A DNA stretch of 10,162 bases. Source: Paracoccaceae bacterium (GTDB lineage: Bacteria > Pseudomonadota > Alphaproteobacteria > Rhodobacterales > Rhodobacteraceae). The notes beneath the pieces are model-generated. The model had not been told where the DNA came from. It did not search any database and worked only from the letters and a program-made list of their open reading frames with translations. Shown here piece by piece: positions 7,111-10,162 of this stretch; positions within the stretch are counted from its first letter, which is position 1, and the number at the start of each line of letters is the position of its first letter. Position numbers and translations under genes: made by a program. Location of the stretch: assembly GCA_026982255.1 (NCBI GenBank), contig JALSHL010000269.1, positions 1-10,162 on the forward strand, written 5' to 3'.

Positions 7111-7134
7111 GGCGAATTTCGGACTATATTCGCC
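7111..7134. promoter_or_regulatory. Perfect 7-bp dyad over a possible sodB -10 box
   Basis: GGCGAAT (7111-7117) and ATTCGCC (7128-7134) are exact inverted repeats separated by 10 bases, a spacing typical of dimeric repressor sites. The right arm overlaps TATATT (7125-7130), the best -10-like box before sodB, about 54 bases upstream of its ATG. No clear -35 box is seen at 17 bases. An operator role is inferred; the regulator is not known. Confidence 0.4.
7125..7130 (+). promoter_or_regulatory. Possible -10 box of the sodB promoter
   Basis: TATATT matches five of six bases of the sigma70 -10 consensus and lies in the divergent gap between the EamA gene and sodB. The region one spacer upstream (7102-7107) has no good -35 match. 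A start near 7137 would give a leader of about 47 bases. Confidence 0.3.
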
Positions 7135-7183
7135 GCAAGCGACAGGAACGTCGCGTTATCCACAAACCAGAAGGGGTTTTACC

Positions 7184-7792
7184 ATGGCTTTCGAACTTCC
7201 CGATCTTCCCTATGCCCACGACGCGCTGGCCGCCGGCGGCATGTCCGAAGAGACGATGAAATACCACCACGACCTGCATCACGCCGCCTATGTCACCAAC
7301 GGCAACAACCTGATCAAGGGCACCGAGTGGGAGGACAAATCCCTCGAGGATATCATCCGCGGCACCTACGAGGCCGGCGCCGTGGCGCAGAACGGTATCT
7401 TCAACAATGCCTCGCAGCACTGGAACCACATGCAGTTCTGGGAAATGATGGGCCCGAAAGGCCGTGCCATGCCTTCCGAGCTGGAAGCGCGCATTGTCGA
7501 TGCTTTCGGTTCCGTGGACGAATTCAAGGCGCAGTTCAGCGCCGCCGGTGCGGGCCAGTTCGGTTCCGGCTGGGCCTGGCTGGTGGTCGATACCGACGGC
7601 ACGCTGAAGGTCACCAAGACCGAGAACGGCGTCAACCCGCTGTGCTTCAACCAGACCGCGCTGCTTGGCTGCGATGTGTGGGAACATTCCTACTACATCG
7701 ATTTCCGCAACGCGCGCCCGAAATACCTGTCGAACTTCCTCGACAATCTGGTGAACTGGGAAAACGTTGCGGAACGGCTCTCGAACGCCTGA
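7184..7792 (+). CDS. sodB: Superoxide dismutase, Fe type (possibly cambialistic)
   Basis: A 202-residue Fe/Mn superoxide dismutase converting superoxide to oxygen and hydrogen peroxide; no signal peptide, so cytoplasmic. Metal ligands are H28 (KYHHDLHH), H82 (HWNHMQFW), D164 and H168 (CDVWEH). Q78 in FNNASQHWNH is the second-sphere glutamine of iron enzymes. Q157 in FNQTALLGCDVWEH lies where, from recalled alignment, E. coli FeSOD has A141 and MnSOD has Q146, so glutamine is present at both metal-tuning positions. ATG 7184 was chosen because AGAAGGGG (7169-7176) lies 7 bases upstream and the product starts with the family's FELPDLPYAHDAL; the upstream extension to 7097 is unlike SOD. It is transcribed alone: a dyad and -10-like box precede it and a strong terminator follows. 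Confidence 0.97.
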   Translation: MAFELPDLPYAHDALAAGGMSEETMKYHHDLHHAAYVTNGNNLIKGTEWEDKSLEDIIRGTYEAGAVAQNGIFNNASQHWNHMQFWEMMGPKGRAMPSELEARIVDAFGSVDEFKAQFSAAGAGQFGSGWAWLVVDTDGTLKVTKTENGVNPLCFNQTALLGCDVWEHSYYIDFRNARPKYLSNFLDNLVNWENVAERLSNA

Positions 7793-7813
7793 TTTCCGCA
7801 TGGACTTTGACGG

Positions 7814-7842
7814 AATGCCCTGCCACTCTGGCGGGGCATTTT
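7814..7842 (+). terminator. Intrinsic terminator of sodB
   Basis: An 11-bp stem pairs 7814-7824 (AATGCCCTGCC) with 7830-7840 (GGCGGGGCATT), with one U-G pair and a 5-base loop (ACTCT). It ends in TTTT at 7839-7842. It begins 21 bases after the sodB stop. The next gene's ribosome site starts only 6 bases further on. Confidence 0.85.
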
Positions 7843-7848
7843 GCATTT

Positions 7849-7853
7849 GAAGG
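7849..7853 (+). promoter_or_regulatory. Ribosome binding site that decides the rarD GTG start
   Basis: GAAGG lies 6 bases before GTG 7860 and right behind the sodB terminator. It supports the GTG as start, since the first membrane segment follows within six codons and no ATG is better placed. Confidence 0.65.
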
Positions 7854-7859
7854 CACCCC

Positions 7860-8768
7860 GTGAAAGATACAACCAAAGGCGTTCTGGCGATTGTTGCGGC
7901 CAGCTCCATCTGGGGCTTGTCGGGGATGTATTACAAGTTGATCGCCCATGTGCCGCCACTGGAGGTATTGAGTCACCGCACCCTGTGGTCGCTGGCGTTT
8001 TTCGCCATTGTTCTGCTGATGCAGGGACGATTGCGCAGCGTGGCGGGCTTTCTGCGCGACCGGCGCACGCTGGGGCTGCTGGTGGCCTCGGCGGTGATGA
8101 TTTCGATCAACTGGTTCGGGTTTATCTTCTCCATCCAGCAGGGCTGGGCGATGGAGGCGAGCTTCGGTTATTATATCTTCCCGATGGTCTCGGTCGCTTT
8201 CGGGTTTTTCTTTTTCGTCGAACGGCTGGGCCGCGCGCAATGGCTGGCCGTCGGGATCGCCGGTTTTGCCGTGGCGATGCTGGGCTTCGGGCTGGGCAAG
8301 CCGCCGTGGATCGCGCTGATGCTGGCCTCGACCTTCGGGCTATACGGGTTGTTGAAGAAAAAGCTGGCGGTGGGGGCGGTGGCCTCGGTGTTTATCGAGG
8401 TGTTGTTGCTGTCGCCGCTGGCCGTCCTCTGGTTGCTGTTCGGGGTGGAGCAGGGGGCCTTTGGCGCCAGCGCCTCCAACGCCGCGCTGCTGGCGTTTTC
8501 CGGCATCATGACCGGCCTGCCGCTGATGCTGTTTTCCTATGCGGCGCGGCGGGTTTCCATGGCGACGGTGGGGCTGGTGCAATACCTGAACCCGACCCTG
8601 CAGTTTCTGGTCGCCACCTTCGTATTCGGCGAGGTGTTCACCCGCTGGCACGCGGTCGCCTTCCCGATGATCTGGGTCGGGCTGGCGATCTATTCCTGGA
8701 ACAGCTGGCGTCAGGAAAGATCGGCGCGCAGGCGCGACAGAAGTTCCGGCACATCCGCCACCACCTGA
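7860..8768 (+). CDS. rarD: RarD-type EamA transporter
   Basis: A 302-residue, ten-span inner-membrane protein of the RarD branch of the EamA/DMT superfamily. It has the RarD N-terminus KGVLAIVAASSIWGLSGMYY followed by PPLEVLSHRTLWS, then NWFGFIFSIQQGWAMEASFG and YYIFPM, and the LVQYLNPTLQFLVATFVFGE segment near the C-terminus. RarD is linked by name to chloramphenicol resistance in Pseudomonas, but the usual substrate of the family is not established. The start is GTG 7860 with GAAGG 6 bases upstream. It lies directly behind the sodB terminator, so any promoter of its own would have to sit in or before that hairpin. The last ~19 codons, a charged tail rich in Arg and Ser, overlap the convergent LOG gene by 58 bases. 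Confidence 0.92.
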   Translation: MKDTTKGVLAIVAASSIWGLSGMYYKLIAHVPPLEVLSHRTLWSLAFFAIVLLMQGRLRSVAGFLRDRRTLGLLVASAVMISINWFGFIFSIQQGWAMEASFGYYIFPMVSVAFGFFFFVERLGRAQWLAVGIAGFAVAMLGFGLGKPPWIALMLASTFGLYGLLKKKLAVGAVASVFIEVLLLSPLAVLWLLFGVEQGAFGASASNAALLAFSGIMTGLPLMLFSYAARRVSMATVGLVQYLNPTLQFLVATFVFGEVFTRWHAVAFPMIWVGLAIYSWNSWRQERSARRRDRSSGTSATT

Positions 8769-9271
8769 AACAGGGCGCGGAAGCTTTCGTCGGCGAAACC
8801 CTCGGCTATGATGTGGTCGAGCAGGGCCAGCAGCGGGTCCCAGTAGTTTGCGGTATTGAGCAGATAGACCGGCTTGTCATGCAGGCCAAGCTGGCGCCAT
8901 GTCAGCACCTCGAACAGCTCGTCCAGCGAACCGGCGCCGCCGGGCAGGGTGACGATGGCGTCGGCGTTCATGAACATCACCTTTTTGCGCTCGTGCATGT
9001 TTCCGGTGACGATGAAAGAGGACAGGTCGCGCTTGCCGACCTCGTGTTCCAGCAGATGCACGGGGATGACGCCGAAGGTCTCGCCGCCCGCGGCCTGCGT
9101 GGCATTGGCGACCTCGCCCATCAGGCCGACATCGCCGGCACCGTAGACAAGGCGCAGGCCGTTGTCGGCCAGCGCAACGCCAAGCTCGGCCGCAGCCATG
9201 CGATAGGCCGGCGCGGCACCGAAGCGGGAGCCGCAGAAAACACAGACAGAGCGGGAGGACGAAAGGCGCAT
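8711..9271 (-). CDS. LOG family protein (nucleotide 5'-monophosphate phosphoribohydrolase type)
   Basis: A 186-residue cytoplasmic Rossmann-fold protein of the LOG/TIGR00730 family. Members release free cytokinin bases, or more generally cleave the N-glycosidic bond of nucleoside monophosphates such as AMP. Marks in order: VCVFCGSRFGAAPAY (9-23), VYGAGDVGLMG (42-52), MHERKKVM (92-99) and LPGGAGSLDELFE (109-121), which carry the phosphate-binding and catalytic Arg and Glu residues (R95, E118). Small variations are GAG for GGG at 44-46 and Ser115 where Thr is commoner; both look conservative. The ATG (9271-9269) has AAGGA 9 bases upstream. It ends inside the tail of rarD (58-base overlap) and is divergent from the LysM-type gene. 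Growth-regulator production is not implied by sequence alone. Confidence 0.93.
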   Translation of the reverse strand: MRLSSSRSVCVFCGSRFGAAPAYRMAAAELGVALADNGLRLVYGAGDVGLMGEVANATQAAGGETFGVIPVHLLEHEVGKRDLSSFIVTGNMHERKKVMFMNADAIVTLPGGAGSLDELFEVLTWRQLGLHDKPVYLLNTANYWDPLLALLDHIIAEGFADESFRALFQVVADVPELLSRLRADLS

Positions 9272-9314
9272 TTTGCGGATTCCTTCTGGATTTTGGCACT
9301 ATTTGCAGGGTTTT

Positions 9315-9336
9315 CCGTCCAAATACTGCCGGACGG
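9315..9336. repeat. Short inverted repeat in the divergent gap before the LysM-type gene
   Basis: CCGTCC (9315-9320) and GGACGG (9331-9336) are perfect 6-bp arms 10 bases apart, in the 137-base gap between the two divergent starts. It could be an operator, but a dyad this short can arise by chance in GC-rich DNA. I see no convincing -35/-10 pair in the gap. Confidence 0.3.
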
Positions 9337-9408
9337 GTTTGCCACACCTAAAACGGTAGTGTAACCATTGCCGCAACGCTGGCAATTCGGCAAGACGGGA
9401 AAAGTTAC

Positions 9409-10162
9409 ATGAACAGCACAATCGGACGGTATATTCTGGCTCTGGTCATCGGGGGCGGTGTTTTCGGGGGGCTGACATATGTGAACCGCGACACCGGAAA
9501 CAATGTGACCCTGCCCGCCGTGCCGCAAGTGCCGACGGTTCCGGCAACGCAGGACGATGCGCCGGACACCGATGCTGCCGCCATGGTTGCGAACGAGGAG
9601 GCGGATGTAGCCGCCGGAACGGCCGAAGAGGAAACAGCCGGTGCCGTTGCCCCGGAAACACCTGCCGAAACACCCGTAGCGGAGGAGGCGGAGCAACCCG
9701 CCGGAATGCCGGAACAGGCGGCATCCGACACCGGCGGGGAAGCTGCGAACACGGACAGCGGCGCAGACGAGGCCACGGAAGCGGAAACACCGGTCGGGGA
9801 CAGCACAGCGGAAACGCCGCCCGCCGCGGAGAGTCCGGCCACCGGGACCGGAACGCCGCCCGCGACCGATACCGGCACCGGTGCCGCCGGCCCTGCCGCG
9901 GCTGTAGCGCCCGGGACCACCCCTGCGGAAACAGAGAATGCGGAAGCGGAGCAGGAAACGCCCGTGACCGAGGCGCCTGTAGAGGCGGAGGCAGAGCCGG
10001 CCGAAGCGCAGCCGGACGAAGAGAAAGAGACAGCACCGGTCACGGCGACGGAAGACGCAGCCGGATCGCAAACCGCAACGGTTGCGGAAATCATAAACGG
10101 CGGCGACGTTGCCGCCACGGTCGAAGCGGAAAAGCCCACCTTCGACGTGGTGCGGGTAGACA
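9409..10162 (+). CDS. Membrane-anchored LysM-type envelope protein, N-terminal part, cut by the window edge
   Basis: The reading frame from ATG 9409 stays open to the window end (251 complete codons) and has no stop in view. It encodes a short basic start, one membrane anchor or uncleaved signal at about residues 8-24 (ILALVIGGGVFGGLTYV), and then some 200 residues of acidic, Ala/Glu/Thr/Pro-rich linker with scattered AETP/ETP units. The linker is followed by PTFDVVRVD (243-251). In Rhodobacterales this motif opens the first folded domain of long LysM peptidoglycan-binding proteins, so a LysM domain is expected beyond the edge. GGGAAAAG (9397-9404) is a fair ribosome site. The strongly acidic linker would span the periplasm toward the cell wall. 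The other frames here are open only because the composition is so biased. Being a gene is near certain; the LysM assignment is from memory of the motif. Confidence 0.8.
   Translation, partial: MNSTIGRYILALVIGGGVFGGLTYVNRDTGNNVTLPAVPQVPTVPATQDDAPDTDAAAMVANEEADVAAGTAEEETAGAVAPETPAETPVAEEAEQPAGMPEQAASDTGGEAANTDSGADEATEAETPVGDSTAETPPAAESPATGTGTPPATDTGTGAAGPAAAVAPGTTPAETENAEAEQETPVTEAPVEAEAEPAEAQPDEEKETAPVTATEDAAGSQTATVAEIINGGDVAATVEAEKPTFDVVRVD

Noticed and set aside
7841..9364. 507-codon plus-strand frame spanning rarD and the LOG gene
   Set aside because: It runs in the wrong frame across two genes with clear family motifs and has a composition typical of GC-rich shadow frames.
9272..9408. Possible small gene or RNA in the divergent gap before the LysM-type gene
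   Set aside because: I found no start with a ribosome site and no hairpin with a T run; only the weak inverted repeat at 9315-9336 stands out.
9121..10139. Long minus-strand frames rich in Arg, Ser, Ala and Pro opposite the LysM-type gene
   Set aside because: They are open only because the biased linker lacks stop complements; they are low-complexity and overlap each other.

Overview
The window is a GC-rich stretch of ordinary bacterial chromosome, most likely from an alphaproteobacterium of the Rhodobacterales/Roseobacter type. Three things point there: the order yajC-secD-secF followed by a Mth938/NDUFAF3-like gene, the FeSOD-type superoxide dismutase sequence, and a right-edge gene whose anchor, acidic Pro/Ala/Thr linker and PTFDVVRVD motif match the long LysM proteins of that order. 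The assignment rests on recalled family sequences, not on a search. I see no rRNA, tRNA, CRISPR, insertion sequence or phage gene.

Layout. Positions 1-2176 hold the C-terminal end of an amidase, overlapping by 4 bases a formylglycine-type sulfatase/phosphonate monoester hydrolase; they look like a small catabolic operon. After a 174-base gap comes the Sec accessory operon: yajC, secD, secF, a Mth938/NDUFAF3-like gene and a small zinc-ribbon membrane protein (2351-6269). A strong intrinsic-terminator hairpin lies between yajC and secD. The zinc-ribbon gene converges on, and overlaps by 141 bases, a minus-strand EamA/DMT transporter (6129-7034). The divergent gap 7035-7183 carries a perfect dyad over a possible -10 box for sodB (7184-7792). 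A clear terminator follows, and rarD begins at a GTG right behind it. rarD converges on and overlaps by 58 bases a minus-strand LOG-family gene. A second divergent gap then leads to the truncated LysM-type envelope protein at the right edge.

How the genes work together. YajC, SecD and SecF form the proton-driven accessory complex of the Sec translocon. The Mth938-like protein is related to the mitochondrial complex I assembly factor NDUFAF3, which fits a role in membrane-complex biogenesis beside Sec. The zinc-ribbon membrane protein is the least understood gene and sits in the best place for a new membrane-biogenesis partner. The other genes are independent units.

I do not find a clear new system. 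The points most worth checking are the terminator inside yajC-secD, the deep convergent overlap at 6129-6269, the zinc-ribbon gene, the sodB dyad, and the SOD with glutamine at both metal-tuning positions.
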